The notes under the pieces: generated by a model
What the model saw: only the letters and a program-made list of their open reading frames with translations
Database searches by the model: none
Told to the model about the DNA's origin: nothing
NCBI RefSeq assembly: GCF_025398175.1
Contig: NZ_CP099735.1
Location: 248,001-312,000, forward strand
Origin: Photobacterium sp. TY1-4
Lineage (GTDB): Bacteria; Pseudomonadota; Gammaproteobacteria; Enterobacterales; Vibrionaceae
DNA: 64,000 nt
Direction of reading: 5' to 3'
Made by a program: the position numbers and the translations under genes
In this document: positions 33,741 to 42,767 of the stretch, piece after piece
How positions within the stretch are numbered: the stretch's first letter is position 1
Layout of the letters: the number at the start of each line of letters is the position of its first letter

Positions 33741-34604
33741 ATGTTGGCACAAGAATTACAACGGCATACACCCGGATCGGCGCTGGTGGTGGAAGGTGGG
33801 GCCATGCGCGGCATTTTCGCTGCCGGCGTTCTGGATGCGTTTCTGGATCATCAGTATCGACCCTTTGACATCTGTCTCGGGGTGTCAGCCGGCTCGACGA
33901 ATTTGGCCGCCTGGTTGGCGGGCCAACGGGGGCGTAACCGTACGGTGATCACCGACTATTCCTGCCGATCCGAGTTCATCAGCTTCCGACGATTTTTACG
34001 TGGCGGGCATTGGTTTGATCTGGATTGGTTGTGGGACATCACGCTGCGTGAAATTTGCCTCGATACGCCAACATTGATCGCTCAGCCGATTCCGTTGTTT
34101 GTGGTCACCACAGCCGTGGAAACCGGGGAAGCCGCCTATGTGCAGGCGACGGCCGCAAACCTAAATGAGTTGCTCAAAGCCTCCTGCTCTATTCCTCTGG
34201 CGTATCGCAACTTTCCGGTCATTGACGGGATGCCGATGACCGACGGTGGTGTGGCCGATTCTATCCCGGTGATCAAAGCCTATGAGATGGGCGCAAGAAA
34301 AATAACCGTGGTGCTGTCCAGACCGCTGGGTTACCAGAAGTCACCGATGCGGCATCCTTGGTTGATCAACAAACTGTTTCGCAACACACCCAAGCTGGCA
34401 GAGGCGATGCTGCACCGAGCCGAGCGGTACAATCAGGCGATTGCCTTTATCAATCAGCCGCCAGCTGATTGTGAACTGACGGTGATTGCTCCGCCACCGG
34501 AATTTTCGGTCGGGCGTACAACCACAGATCCGGACAAACTTCAGGCGGGCTATCGGCTGGGTATAGTTGCGGCCACCCCGTTGATATCGGGCTCGCCCGG
34601 ATAA
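33741..34604 (+). CDS. Patatin-like phospholipase (YjjU/RssA type)
   Basis: A 287-residue patatin-domain protein. ALVVEGGAMRGIFAAGVLDAFLD is the oxyanion glycine loop, CLGVSAGSTNLA holds the nucleophile Ser in G-x-S-x-G, and PMTDGGVADSIPV supplies the catalytic Asp in DGG. A C-terminal domain of the YjjU type follows. Substrate lipids are unknown. AAGGAG lies upstream of adjacent GTG (33738) and ATG (33741) codons, either of which could start; earlier in-frame starts lie before the ribosome site. Confidence 0.9.
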   Translation: MLAQELQRHTPGSALVVEGGAMRGIFAAGVLDAFLDHQYRPFDICLGVSAGSTNLAAWLAGQRGRNRTVITDYSCRSEFISFRRFLRGGHWFDLDWLWDITLREICLDTPTLIAQPIPLFVVTTAVETGEAAYVQATAANLNELLKASCSIPLAYRNFPVIDGMPMTDGGVADSIPVIKAYEMGARKITVVLSRPLGYQKSPMRHPWLINKLFRNTPKLAEAMLHRAERYNQAIAFINQPPADCELTVIAPPPEFSVGRTTTDPDKLQAGYRLGIVAATPLISGSPG

Positions 34605-34615
34605 TAGACCGAAAA

Positions 34616-34643
34616 GAAAAACGGGCGCGAAAGCCCGTTTTTT
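34616..34643 (+). terminator. Terminator of the patatin gene
   Basis: AAACGGGC (34619-34626) pairs with GCCCGTTT (34633-34640) around GCGAAA and runs into TTTTTT. The A-run on the left makes it usable on the minus strand for the NhaC-type gene too. Confidence 0.9.
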
Positions 34644-34680
34644 GGTTTGGTTGTTTAACCGTTTTGATTTTAAAGCGATT

Positions 34681-34702
34681 CGCTTTATCCCGCGCTTTAT
34701 CC
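34681..34702. repeat. 12-bp-period direct repeat across a stop codon
   Basis: CGCTTTATCC occurs at 34681-34690 and 34693-34702, and the second copy contains the stop codon of the minus-strand NhaC-type gene. Confidence 0.55.
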
Positions 34703-36172
34703 GACGACCAGGAAAAACACCGTGGTCAGAATAATCCCAATCAATGCGTAAGGTGCCTGTGTGATGGCATGTTGCATCGCTGTACAACCACTGCCTTGGG
34801 CCGACAGGACGGTCGAGTCACTGAAGAAGCAGGAATGACTGCCGGCCGCAGCTGAGGAGATGATCGCCCCAATCACCAGCGGCATGGAGACATCGAGCTG
34901 TTGCGCCAGTGGGAAGACAATCGGCATCGCGACGGCAAACAGCCCCCAGGAAGATGCGGTGGCAAACACCAGCATGGTCAGAATCACGAACACAATTGCA
35001 GGTAACAGCTGCGGCGACAGGATTGGCGCCACGGACTCAATCACGTACTGGGTCAAGCCGATTTGGTCGTTGACGGATTTGAGCATGAAGCCGCCGATCA
35101 CGGTCGCCAGTGGCAGCAGCATGATTTTGATCCCTTCGTAGATCGCATCAAACATCGCGTTCATCGGCAACAGGTTCTGCACACCATATAAGAAGATGGT
35201 GAATAGGATAGCGACAAACACACCGGCCAGCAGGTCGATATCGTAGAACCAGCTGGCTGCAACCAAGACTACCATCGGCAGGATGAAGTTCATGATCCCC
35301 ATCAGGCTATTGGGATGCTTCTTGATATCCGCACCGAAATCAATATCCTCTGCGCCGTCCGGCTTGGTCTGGCCTTGGGCAGCACGTTGCTCTGCCTTTT
35401 TCATTGCGCCCAGATCCGGCAACTTCTGCATGGCAACCAGAAACACAATCACCAGGGTCACCCAGCCATAAGCCATGTACGGAATCGCAGAAATATAGCT
35501 CGTCAGGCCGTTGCCGGACTCGGTGATGTGGTTGGCTTCGAGCAGGGAAGCGAAGAAAATCGCCCAGGTTGAAATCGGCACCAGGATACAAATCGGCGCG
35601 GCTGTAGAATCTACCAGGTAGGCCAGTTTTTCCCGGGAGATCTTGTAGCTGTCGGTGATCCGCTTCATTGAGGAAGAAATGGCGATGGCATTGAGATAAT
35701 CGTCGATGAAAATCAAAATACCCAGCAGAAAAGTGAGGACCATCGATTGGCGGCGACTCTTCACCCGGGTCACCAGCGCTTCGCTGAATGACAGAATACT
35801 GCCGCCTTTTTCCAGCATGGTGATCAGCCCGCCCATCAGGCCACACACCAGGATAATCCAGCCGATGGTTTCATCCATCATGACCGTCAGCGCAATATCG
35901 ACCACATTACCGACAATCTCTGTCGGCTCCACCATCAGCAAGCCGACAATAGCCCCGGCAAACAGCGCTTCGACGGTTCGGTGCGTCAACAGTGCAAAGG
36001 CGAGCACCACAGTGGTCGGTAACAGGCTGTACCAACCGTAGGGGGTGTCAGGCTCATGCAGGTTACCAATGATGATAAATCCGGCCAGGATGGCAAGTAC
36101 CAGGGTCATCACGCTTAAGCGCTGAAAGGTTATTCCGCCTGAGGGTGATAATGAAGTTGTTTCTGTTGTCAT
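34697..36172 (-). CDS. NhaC-family Na+/H+ antiporter-like carrier
   Basis: A 491-residue inner-membrane carrier with about eleven to twelve hydrophobic segments. LGILIFIDDYLNAIAISSSMKRITD and the late IGAIISSAAAGSHSCFFSDSTVLSA are hallmarks of the NhaC family, which exchange sodium, protons or charged solutes such as malate/lactate. It starts 21 bases after puuA on the same strand, so it is probably in the puuA operon. There is no puuP-like putrescine permease in this cluster, which makes polyamine-linked transport a reasonable guess. Confidence 0.88.
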   Translation of the reverse strand: MTTETTSLSPSGGITFQRLSVMTLVLAILAGFIIIGNLHEPDTPYGWYSLLPTTVVLAFALLTHRTVEALFAGAIVGLLMVEPTEIVGNVVDIALTVMMDETIGWIILVCGLMGGLITMLEKGGSILSFSEALVTRVKSRRQSMVLTFLLGILIFIDDYLNAIAISSSMKRITDSYKISREKLAYLVDSTAAPICILVPISTWAIFFASLLEANHITESGNGLTSYISAIPYMAYGWVTLVIVFLVAMQKLPDLGAMKKAEQRAAQGQTKPDGAEDIDFGADIKKHPNSLMGIMNFILPMVVLVAASWFYDIDLLAGVFVAILFTIFLYGVQNLLPMNAMFDAIYEGIKIMLLPLATVIGGFMLKSVNDQIGLTQYVIESVAPILSPQLLPAIVFVILTMLVFATASSWGLFAVAMPIVFPLAQQLDVSMPLVIGAIISSAAAGSHSCFFSDSTVLSAQGSGCTAMQHAITQAPYALIGIILTTVFFLVVG

Positions 36173-36193
36173 CGAATTAGTCCTTTAATTGGG

Positions 36194-37540
36194 TTACGCA
36201 GAGTGAAGCATCCATTCAACTTCAAGCGGGGTGATGAATTGCTCAAATTCAACCAACTCACTTTGTTTGCATGCTAAATACAAATCAAGAAATTCCTTGC
36301 CGAAATATGAGGTCAGAACCTCACTGCGAGCCATCCTGTCCAGAGCGTCAGACATCCGTGTTGGTAGATCCTCGGCATCCGGGCTGGCTGGTGCCGGGCA
36401 GGCTTCCGGACTGAGGTGCTCGGCATGCAGCACGCCCGACAAAACAACCGCGGCCAGAATATAGGGATTGACGTCGGCCCCAGCGATCCGGTGCTCAAGG
36501 CGACGGTTGTTGGCATCACTTTTCGGAACCCGCAAAGCAACGCCACGGTGGTTATGGCCCCAGTTAACCAGAGTCGGGGTGAACATCCCTTTCGCGAACC
36601 GACGGTAGGAGTTCACGTTCGGACACAGCAGCGCGATGGTCTCCGGCATCATGTTGAGCATGGCGGCGATGGTCTGATAGAAGAAAGCGCTGGGTTCACC
36701 GGCAGGTGAAGAGAACCGGTTTCGGCCTTGCTCATCCAGGACGCTCAGATGAATGTGCTGGCCGCTACCGGCTTGATCTGCAAAAGGCTTGGCCATAAAC
36801 GTCACGTCAAACCCGTGTTTTTGGGCCGCCTGACGGATAATCCGCTTGGCACTCAGCAACTGGTCACAGGCGGCGACCACATCCTGCTGGTGGAAAAAAT
36901 TGAGCTCAAACTGTCCCGGAGCCGATTCCGCCAGCGCCCCGTCGGTATTGAGGTTTTGCTGCTTCGCGGCTTCATTGACATCGGAAAGGAAGGCGTCGTA
37001 GTCATCCAGATTATCGACATTGTAAACATCACAGTTGGCCTCGCGCTGTTCAGTCGCCGGGTTGATCGGTGGCTGGATCCGACCATTGGGATCTCGCTGC
37101 TTATCAATCAGGTAGAATTCCAGTTCCAGCGCAACCACCGGGAACTGCTGGCGGGCATGAAGCCGGGAGACAATGTCCAGCAGCACATTTCGCGCTTCAT
37201 AGGGGCAGGGGGTGGCATCGTCCTGCGCCATCATTTGCAGTTGTGCTTGTCCGACTTCCGGGTTGAGTCCGGGCCGCAGCGAGCCCGGAATCAAATGACA
37301 GAGATGATCCGGCTCGCCAAGCGCTTCTCCGAGTCCGGCGCTTTCGACCACGCTGCCGGTCACGCTCAGTGAGTTGTTCGAAACCGGTAAATAAACCCCA
37401 CGCGCCAGTTTCTTCGCCGCTTCAATCGGGATGCGTTTTCCGCGGGGAGATGCGTTGAGGTCATAAAATAACAGGTCGATATATCGAACATCTGGCCATG
37501 TTTGTATGAAATTTTGAACGTCCTGTATCGAGTCTTCCAT
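36194..37540 (-). CDS. puuA: Gamma-glutamylputrescine synthetase
   Basis: A 448-residue glutamine synthetase-fold ligase that joins glutamate to putrescine with ATP, the first step of the Puu pathway. ALELEFYLIDKQRDPNG, ESAPGQFELNFFH and KPFADQAGSGQHIHLSVLD hold metal and glutamate ligands. NVNSYRRFAKGMFTP and GVALRVPKSDANNRRLEHRIAGADVNPYILAA complete the active site. It is divergent from puuD and the other catabolic genes and is followed by an NhaC-type carrier. Confidence 0.93.
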   Translation of the reverse strand: MEDSIQDVQNFIQTWPDVRYIDLLFYDLNASPRGKRIPIEAAKKLARGVYLPVSNNSLSVTGSVVESAGLGEALGEPDHLCHLIPGSLRPGLNPEVGQAQLQMMAQDDATPCPYEARNVLLDIVSRLHARQQFPVVALELEFYLIDKQRDPNGRIQPPINPATEQREANCDVYNVDNLDDYDAFLSDVNEAAKQQNLNTDGALAESAPGQFELNFFHQQDVVAACDQLLSAKRIIRQAAQKHGFDVTFMAKPFADQAGSGQHIHLSVLDEQGRNRFSSPAGEPSAFFYQTIAAMLNMMPETIALLCPNVNSYRRFAKGMFTPTLVNWGHNHRGVALRVPKSDANNRRLEHRIAGADVNPYILAAVVLSGVLHAEHLSPEACPAPASPDAEDLPTRMSDALDRMARSEVLTSYFGKEFLDLYLACKQSELVEFEQFITPLEVEWMLHSA

Positions 37541-37614
37541 GTTGATTTGCTCCGAGTATGGCGGATTTATTTAACATGGTATTAACCTATAGCTCGATAT
37601 TTTTAACGATTCAA

Positions 37615-37642
37615 TGCGTAAAAGGTATTTTTTGTGCGTAAA
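37615..37642. promoter_or_regulatory. Direct repeat in the puuA-puuD divergent region, possible PuuR site
   Basis: TGCGTAAA occurs at 37615-37622 and 37635-37642, exactly 20 bp apart (two helical turns), within the 208-base region between the divergent puuA and puuD genes. PuuR encoded nearby should act here. The repeat does not match the E. coli PuuR box, so assignment is by position only. Confidence 0.4.
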
Positions 37643-37748
37643 GTCACCAAGATGGACGTTTGATGTGAACTTTATGTTTTTTATTATTGCCAGTCTGTTT
37701 TTGCTTGGCTAAGGTTTTGTCAATTAAATCGAACAAAGGGTGAAAGGA

Positions 37749-38543
37749 ATGAGCTCGAAACAACTGATTGCCGTGGTCTGTTGTCAAAAACAAGTCGCGG
37801 GCTACGATGTTCAGTCCGTCAATGAGTTTTATCTCAATGCAATCAGAGACTTTGGCGGCCTTCCTGTGTTAATCCCGGCCGGCAGTGATGAAGCGGACTT
37901 AGATCAACTACTGGCGACGGTTGATGGCGTACTCCTACCGGGCAGCCATAGTAATGTGGCCCCAGAGCATTACGGTGCCGACCATGAGGAGCCGAAGCAG
38001 GATCCGGGACGTGATCAACTGGCGCTGTACGTCATCCGTCAATGTGCCGTACTGGGTATTCCGGTGCTGGGGATATGCCGCGGCTTTCAGGAAATGAATG
38101 TTGCGCTCGGCGGAACCCTGCATCCGCAAGTGCATTGCAAAACAAATGCACTGGACCATCGGGAGCCGAATGATCCCGATTTCAGCGTGAAATACGCGGT
38201 TAGTCATGCGCTTGAGGTGATCCCGGGGGGGAATTTTGCAAACTGGCTGGGTGAGACGCGCTCGGTGTCGGTGAATTCACTGCACGGGCAGGGGGTCGAA
38301 ACATTGGCACCGGCCCTGAAGATTGAAGCGGTTGCCCCGGACGGACTCATCGAAGCGTTCAGTTTGTCGAACCACCCTTACTTTATTGGCGTGCAATGGC
38401 ACCCTGAGTGGTTCGCAACAGAATTATTTATGTCAAAATTGCTGTTTAGCCACTTTATTCAAGCGGCCCAAGCCCTTAAGGAATTAAGAAATGGAAAAAC
38501 AGCAAATCGGCGTCAAGGTTGCGAGGCTTCGCAAGTTACATAA
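37749..38543 (+). CDS. puuD: Gamma-glutamyl-GABA hydrolase
   Basis: A 264-residue class I glutamine amidotransferase-fold hydrolase that frees GABA from gamma-glutamyl-GABA. GVLLPGSHSNVAPEHYG, the nucleophile Cys in VLGICRGFQEMNVALGG, and the His-x-Glu pair in QWHPEWF form the catalytic site. ATG 37749 lies eight bases after AAAGG. Its last 53 bases overlap the start of puuR in another frame, suggesting translational coupling and a C-terminal tail (NGKTANRRQGC) that may have grown by loss of an earlier stop. Confidence 0.93.
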   Translation: MSSKQLIAVVCCQKQVAGYDVQSVNEFYLNAIRDFGGLPVLIPAGSDEADLDQLLATVDGVLLPGSHSNVAPEHYGADHEEPKQDPGRDQLALYVIRQCAVLGIPVLGICRGFQEMNVALGGTLHPQVHCKTNALDHREPNDPDFSVKYAVSHALEVIPGGNFANWLGETRSVSVNSLHGQGVETLAPALKIEAVAPDGLIEAFSLSNHPYFIGVQWHPEWFATELFMSKLLFSHFIQAAQALKELRNGKTANRRQGCEASQVT

Positions 38544-39045
38544 TTTGTCACAGCGGGAGCTGGCAGAGCGGGCGGATATCACGCACAGCGCGATCTCATC
38601 CATTGAGAATGACAAAGTTAGCCCGTCAGTGAGTTCGCTGCAAAAAATCGTCAATGTTTTTTCAATGTCACTGTCGGAGTTTTTCACCAGTGATGAGCCG
38701 AATATTAAGCCGTCGGTGGTGATCCAACCGACCCAGTTTATCGAAATCGGCAATGAGTCGGTTTCCATGAAACTGGTGTGTGACGGCCGGGACAATCGGC
38801 GGATGGGGTTCCTCATTGAGGAATATCAACCGCACAGCAGTACTGGATTAAAAACCATTAAACACGAAGGGGAAGAGGCTGGCACTGTGCTCGAGGGAGA
38901 AATTGAACTCACCCTGGGCAAGGAGACTTATGTCATCAGGCAGGGCGAAGGTTACCTGTTTGATACCAGCATTCCTCACAAATTTACCAATCGTACGGAT
39001 CAGGTATGCCGCTTGATCAGTGCACACACACCGGCAAGCTTCTAG
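38491..39045 (+). CDS. puuR: XRE-cupin transcriptional regulator PuuR
   Basis: A 184-residue regulator. The N-terminal helix-turn-helix (KVARLRKLHNLSQRELAERADITHSAISSIENDKVSPS) is joined to a C-terminal cupin (EEAGTVLEGEIELTLGKETYVIRQGEGYLFDTSIPHKFTN). This is the PuuR layout; E. coli PuuR represses puu genes and is released by putrescine. AAGGA lies eight bases before the ATG, which is inside puuD. It probably controls both divergent transcripts. Confidence 0.93.
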   Translation: MEKQQIGVKVARLRKLHNLSQRELAERADITHSAISSIENDKVSPSVSSLQKIVNVFSMSLSEFFTSDEPNIKPSVVIQPTQFIEIGNESVSMKLVCDGRDNRRMGFLIEEYQPHSSTGLKTIKHEGEEAGTVLEGEIELTLGKETYVIRQGEGYLFDTSIPHKFTNRTDQVCRLISAHTPASF

Positions 39046-39070
39046 CGCTTGCAGCGTTGAGGAAAAAGGG

Positions 39071-40567
39071 ATGATCACGAAACAGCAATGGATAGAGCGA
39101 AAAAATGAGCTGGTTATAGAGTCACGAGCATTTATCAACGGCAGCTACCAGCCGGCAGTGGATCACAGCAGCTTTGCGACGATCAACCCGGCCACCGGCG
39201 AAACGCTGGCCCAGGTTGCCCGCTGTCAAGCCGCAGATGCGGATGCGGCAGTTGAGCTGGCCAAAAGCGCATTTCATCGTGGTGACTGGCGTCATTTAGC
39301 ACCAGCGCAGAAAAAAACGGTATTACTCCAGTTTTCCTCACTGATTGAACAGCATCGGGATACCTTGGCGTTGCTGGAAACGTTAGATACCGGCAAGCCG
39401 ATCAGCCATAGCTTAAGTGCCGATATTCCCGGTGCCGTGAATGCGATCCGCTTTTATGCTGAAGCGATCGATAAAGTGTACGGCGAAGTTGCCTGTACCG
39501 GTCCGGATGTGCATGCCCATATCCAGCATGAGCCGATTGGCGTGGTTGCTGCCGTGGTGCCCTGGAATTTTCCGCTGTTACTGGCTTGCTGGAAGCTTGG
39601 CCCGGCACTGGCGGCAGGCAACAGTGTCATTCTCAAACCTTCTGAAAAATCGCCGCTCACTGCGATTTACCTGGGTCAACTGGCCCATCAGGCCGGTCTG
39701 CCCGCCGGTGTATTTCAGGTGTTGCCGGGCTTTGGCCACGAAGTCGGTGATGCGTTAGCCCGCCATGCAGACGTGGATTGCATCACCTTTACCGGTTCTA
39801 CCCGCATTGCCCGCCAGCTGATGATCAGCGCTGGTGAGTCGAACATGAAGCGGGTGTGGGCCGAAGCCGGTGGCAAAAACGCCAATATTGTTTTTCCGGA
39901 CTATAAAAACTTGAAAAAAGCAGCCGAACAGACCGCTGCCGGCTGTTTCTATAACCAGGGCGAGGTGTGTGTTGCCGCTACCCGCCTGCTGGTTCATGAA
40001 AGTATTCAAGAGCAGTTCGTTCGCATGGTGCAGGAAGCCGCAAAAGCGTTTACTCCTGGAGATCCGCTGGATCCGGCGACCCGGATGGGCGCACTCATTG
40101 ATGAGGGGCATAAGCAGGCTGTGCTGGATTATGTGGCGGCCGGGGAAGCCGACGGTGCCGTGAAATGCTGTGGTGGCGACGTTGAAGGAACCGGCGCTTT
40201 TGTTGCTCCGGTGATCCTGGAGCAGGTCAGCAATGACATGACGGTTGCCCGCGAAGAGATTTTTGGCCCGGTCCTGTGTGTGATCCCATTCCGCACCGAG
40301 GAAGAAGCGATCGCGATTGCTAACGATTCCCCGTACGGCCTCGGCGCTGCGCTATGGAGCTCCGATCTGGATCGGGTGCACCGGGTGGCCAAACAACTGC
40401 GTGCGGGATCGGTTTGGGTCAACAACTACAACGAAGGCGATATGACCGTCCCGTTCGGCGGCTATAAGCAAAGCGGGAATGGCCGCGATAAATCCCTTCA
40501 CGCACTGGAAAAATTTACTGAACTGAAGACAACCTGGATCTGTCTGGAATCATCATCAAAGGAGTGA
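39071..40567 (+). CDS. puuC: Gamma-glutamyl-gamma-aminobutyraldehyde dehydrogenase
   Basis: A 498-residue NAD(P)-dependent aldehyde dehydrogenase. VVPWNFPLLLACWKLGPALAAGN and KPSEKSP bind the cofactor, the general-base Glu sits in VWAEAGGKNANIV, and the nucleophile Cys in FYNQGEVCVAATR. EEIFGPVLCV and VPFGGYKQSGNGRDKSLHALEKFTELKT are typical of PuuC/AldH. It oxidises the aldehyde made by PuuB. GAGG lies upstream of ATG 39071; the longer frame to 39020 overlaps puuR. Confidence 0.93.
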   Translation: MITKQQWIERKNELVIESRAFINGSYQPAVDHSSFATINPATGETLAQVARCQAADADAAVELAKSAFHRGDWRHLAPAQKKTVLLQFSSLIEQHRDTLALLETLDTGKPISHSLSADIPGAVNAIRFYAEAIDKVYGEVACTGPDVHAHIQHEPIGVVAAVVPWNFPLLLACWKLGPALAAGNSVILKPSEKSPLTAIYLGQLAHQAGLPAGVFQVLPGFGHEVGDALARHADVDCITFTGSTRIARQLMISAGESNMKRVWAEAGGKNANIVFPDYKNLKKAAEQTAAGCFYNQGEVCVAATRLLVHESIQEQFVRMVQEAAKAFTPGDPLDPATRMGALIDEGHKQAVLDYVAAGEADGAVKCCGGDVEGTGAFVAPVILEQVSNDMTVAREEIFGPVLCVIPFRTEEEAIAIANDSPYGLGAALWSSDLDRVHRVAKQLRAGSVWVNNYNEGDMTVPFGGYKQSGNGRDKSLHALEKFTELKTTWICLESSSKE

Positions 40568-40571
40568 GCAA

Positions 40572-41849
40572 ATGAGCAAGCATGTCGATTCTTACTACGC
40601 GGCAACGGCGAACAACAAGGAAGACTATCCGGTGCTACGTCAGGACCTGGAGTGTGACGTTTGTATCGTCGGCGCAGGGTTCAGCGGCTTGTCTGCGGGC
40701 CTGCATTTGGCCGAGCAGGGGTTCAAGGTGGTGATCCTGGAAAGTGTCAAAGTTGGCTTCGGCGCCACGGGGCGCAATGGCGGCCAGATCGTCAACAGCT
40801 ACAGCCGCGACGTGGACGTGATTGAAAAGCGTTATGACAAAAAGACCGCGCAGGCCCTGTGCAACATGATTTTTGAAGGCGGTGACATCATTCGTCAGCG
40901 CATTGAACAATACAATATCGACTGTGATCATCGTGCCGGGGGTTTGTTTACCGCACTGAATCACAAACAGTTCGAAGCGCTGAAACATCATAAGCAGAAC
41001 TGGGAGCGTTACGGGCACACCGAATTGACGCTGCTGGATGGCGAAGAATTGAAAAGCTGTGTCGGCACGGATGTATATCAAGGCGGCCTGTTAGATATGA
41101 CCGGCGGTCATATTCATCCGCTGAACCTGGCCTTGGGTGAAGCCGCTGCAATCGTCAGCCTGGGCGGCCAGATTTTCGAACATTCAGCGGTCACCCGGAT
41201 CGAGAAAGGAGCCAAACCGGTGGCCCATACCGAACATGGTTCCGTGAAGGCTCAGTACTTGCTACTGGCCGGGAACGCCTATCTGGGCGATCTGGCGCCC
41301 AATGTCACCAACAAAGCTATTCCGTGCGGGACTCAGGTGATTGCCACAGAACCGCTGTCTCAGGATCTTGCCGACGAGCTGCTGCCGCAGCGCTACTGTG
41401 TCGAAGATTGTAACTACCTGCTGGATTATTTCCGCATCACGGCTGACAACCGCATGCTGTTTGGGGGCGGGGTGGTGTACGGTGCCCGCGAACCGGCTTC
41501 CATCGAGCGTGAAATCCGGCCGAAGATGGAAAAGGTCTTCCCGCAGCTACAAGAGATCAAACTCGATTACGCCTGGAGTGGTAATTTCCTGCTGACCTAT
41601 TCCCGGATGCCGCAATTTGGCCACTTCAGCAATAACATTTACTACCTGCAAGGTTACAGCGGCCATGGCGTCACCTGTACGCACCTGGCCGGAAAACTGC
41701 TGGCGGAAGCCCTGCAGGGCAATACCGAGCGCTTTGATGCCTTTGCCTCGCTGACCCACCTGGCATTCCCGGGCGGGCGGCATCTGCAAATTCCGCTCAC
41801 GGCGATGGGCGCCGCTTACTACAACCTGCGCGATAAACTGGCGATCTAA
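40572..41849 (+). CDS. puuB: Gamma-glutamylputrescine oxidase
   Basis: A 425-residue FAD-dependent amine oxidase of the DAO family. DVCIVGAGFSGLSAGLHLAEQGFKVVILE is the Rossmann dinucleotide fold, GFGATGRNGGQIVNSY the PuuB-type flavin loop, and LQGYSGHGVTCTHLAGKLLAEAL the C-terminal FAD site. It oxidises gamma-glutamylputrescine to the aldehyde plus ammonia and peroxide. It starts four bases after puuC, so the genes are co-transcribed. Confidence 0.93.
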   Translation: MSKHVDSYYAATANNKEDYPVLRQDLECDVCIVGAGFSGLSAGLHLAEQGFKVVILESVKVGFGATGRNGGQIVNSYSRDVDVIEKRYDKKTAQALCNMIFEGGDIIRQRIEQYNIDCDHRAGGLFTALNHKQFEALKHHKQNWERYGHTELTLLDGEELKSCVGTDVYQGGLLDMTGGHIHPLNLALGEAAAIVSLGGQIFEHSAVTRIEKGAKPVAHTEHGSVKAQYLLLAGNAYLGDLAPNVTNKAIPCGTQVIATEPLSQDLADELLPQRYCVEDCNYLLDYFRITADNRMLFGGGVVYGAREPASIEREIRPKMEKVFPQLQEIKLDYAWSGNFLLTYSRMPQFGHFSNNIYYLQGYSGHGVTCTHLAGKLLAEALQGNTERFDAFASLTHLAFPGGRHLQIPLTAMGAAYYNLRDKLAI

Positions 41850-41871
41850 CCGGACACCACAAGGAGAAATG

Positions 41872-42654
41872 ATGTCAAGGACTGTGAAATTTGCTGCCGT
41901 ACAGTTGGCGATCAGCTGGGATCTGGACGACAACCTGAAGAAAATAACCCGGGCGGTGAAAGATGCCGCAGAAAAAGGGGCGCAGGTCATCGTCCTACAG
42001 GAACTGTTTGCTGCCCCGTATTTTTGTAAGAAACAGGAAGCGAAATACTTCGCGTTGGCGGAAGAAACCGCCACCAGCCAACTGATCCGCCACATGAGTG
42101 AACTGGCCCGCGAGTGCGATGTGGTGCTGCCGGTCAGCTATTTTGAAAAAGCCGGTAACAGCTTCTATAACTCGTTGGTGATGATTGATGCCGACGGCAC
42201 TGTGCTGGAGAACTATCGTAAATCTCACATCCCGGATGGTCCGGGTTACAGCGAGAAGTTCTACTTCAGCCCGGGAGACACCGGGTTTAAGGTCTGGAAA
42301 ACCAAATACGGCACCTTTGGCGCCGGGATCTGCTGGGATCAATGGTTCCCCGAGTTGGCTCGGAGTCTGGCGCTGGCTGGCGCCGAAGCGATTTTTTATC
42401 CGACTGCGATCGGCAGCGAACCCCAGGATCCAACCCTGGATTCTCGGGATCACTGGCAACACACCATGCAGGGCCATTCGGCAGCAAATTTGGTGCCGGT
42501 GATTGCCGCCAACCGCACGGGTGTGGAAACCGACGACGGGATTGAAACCGTGTTTTATGGCTCGTCTTTTATTACCGACCATAAAGGCGGGAAAATTGCA
42601 GAGGCCGAGCGTGACGTCGAAACCACCATCTTTGCCGAAATCGATCTCGCGTAG
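41872..42654 (+). CDS. aguB: N-carbamoylputrescine amidase, interrupted by an amber codon
   Basis: A nitrilase-fold amidase that turns N-carbamoylputrescine into putrescine, CO2 and ammonia. The catalytic Glu (LQELFAAPYFC), Lys (NYRKSHIPDG) and Cys (GAGICWDQWFPE) are all present, and the protein reads well up to FAEIDLA. There a TAG at 42652-42654 ends it after 260 residues, about 29 codons short. The same frame then continues with a typical AguB C-terminus up to 42741. AAGGAG favours the second Met at 41872. Whether the shortened protein works is unknown. Confidence 0.88.
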   Translation: MSRTVKFAAVQLAISWDLDDNLKKITRAVKDAAEKGAQVIVLQELFAAPYFCKKQEAKYFALAEETATSQLIRHMSELARECDVVLPVSYFEKAGNSFYNSLVMIDADGTVLENYRKSHIPDGPGYSEKFYFSPGDTGFKVWKTKYGTFGAGICWDQWFPELARSLALAGAEAIFYPTAIGSEPQDPTLDSRDHWQHTMQGHSAANLVPVIAANRTGVETDDGIETVFYGSSFITDHKGGKIAEAERDVETTIFAEIDLA

Positions 42655-42741
42655 ACCGCTCAGGAGCGCTACAGCTGGGGGCTGTTCCGCGATCGCCGTC
42701 CGGATCTGTATAGCGCGCTGAATTCGCTGACCGGCAAGTAA
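42655..42741 (+). pseudogene. aguB: Severed C-terminal end of aguB
   Basis: In frame with aguB, the 28 codons after the TAG read as a protein tail with YSWGLFRDRRPDLYSAL, the conserved C-terminal motif of N-carbamoylputrescine amidases, and stop at TAA 42739-42741. No start codon or ribosome site precedes it, so it would be made only by readthrough or if the TAG is an error or a fresh mutation (CAG to TAG needs one transition). Confidence 0.85.
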
Positions 42742-42767
42742 GCGCACGAAATACAGGGAGCTGAAAC

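Noticed and set aside
37541..37748. Canonical E. coli PuuR box
   Set aside because: Searched by eye on both strands; only partial matches, none with the full symmetry.
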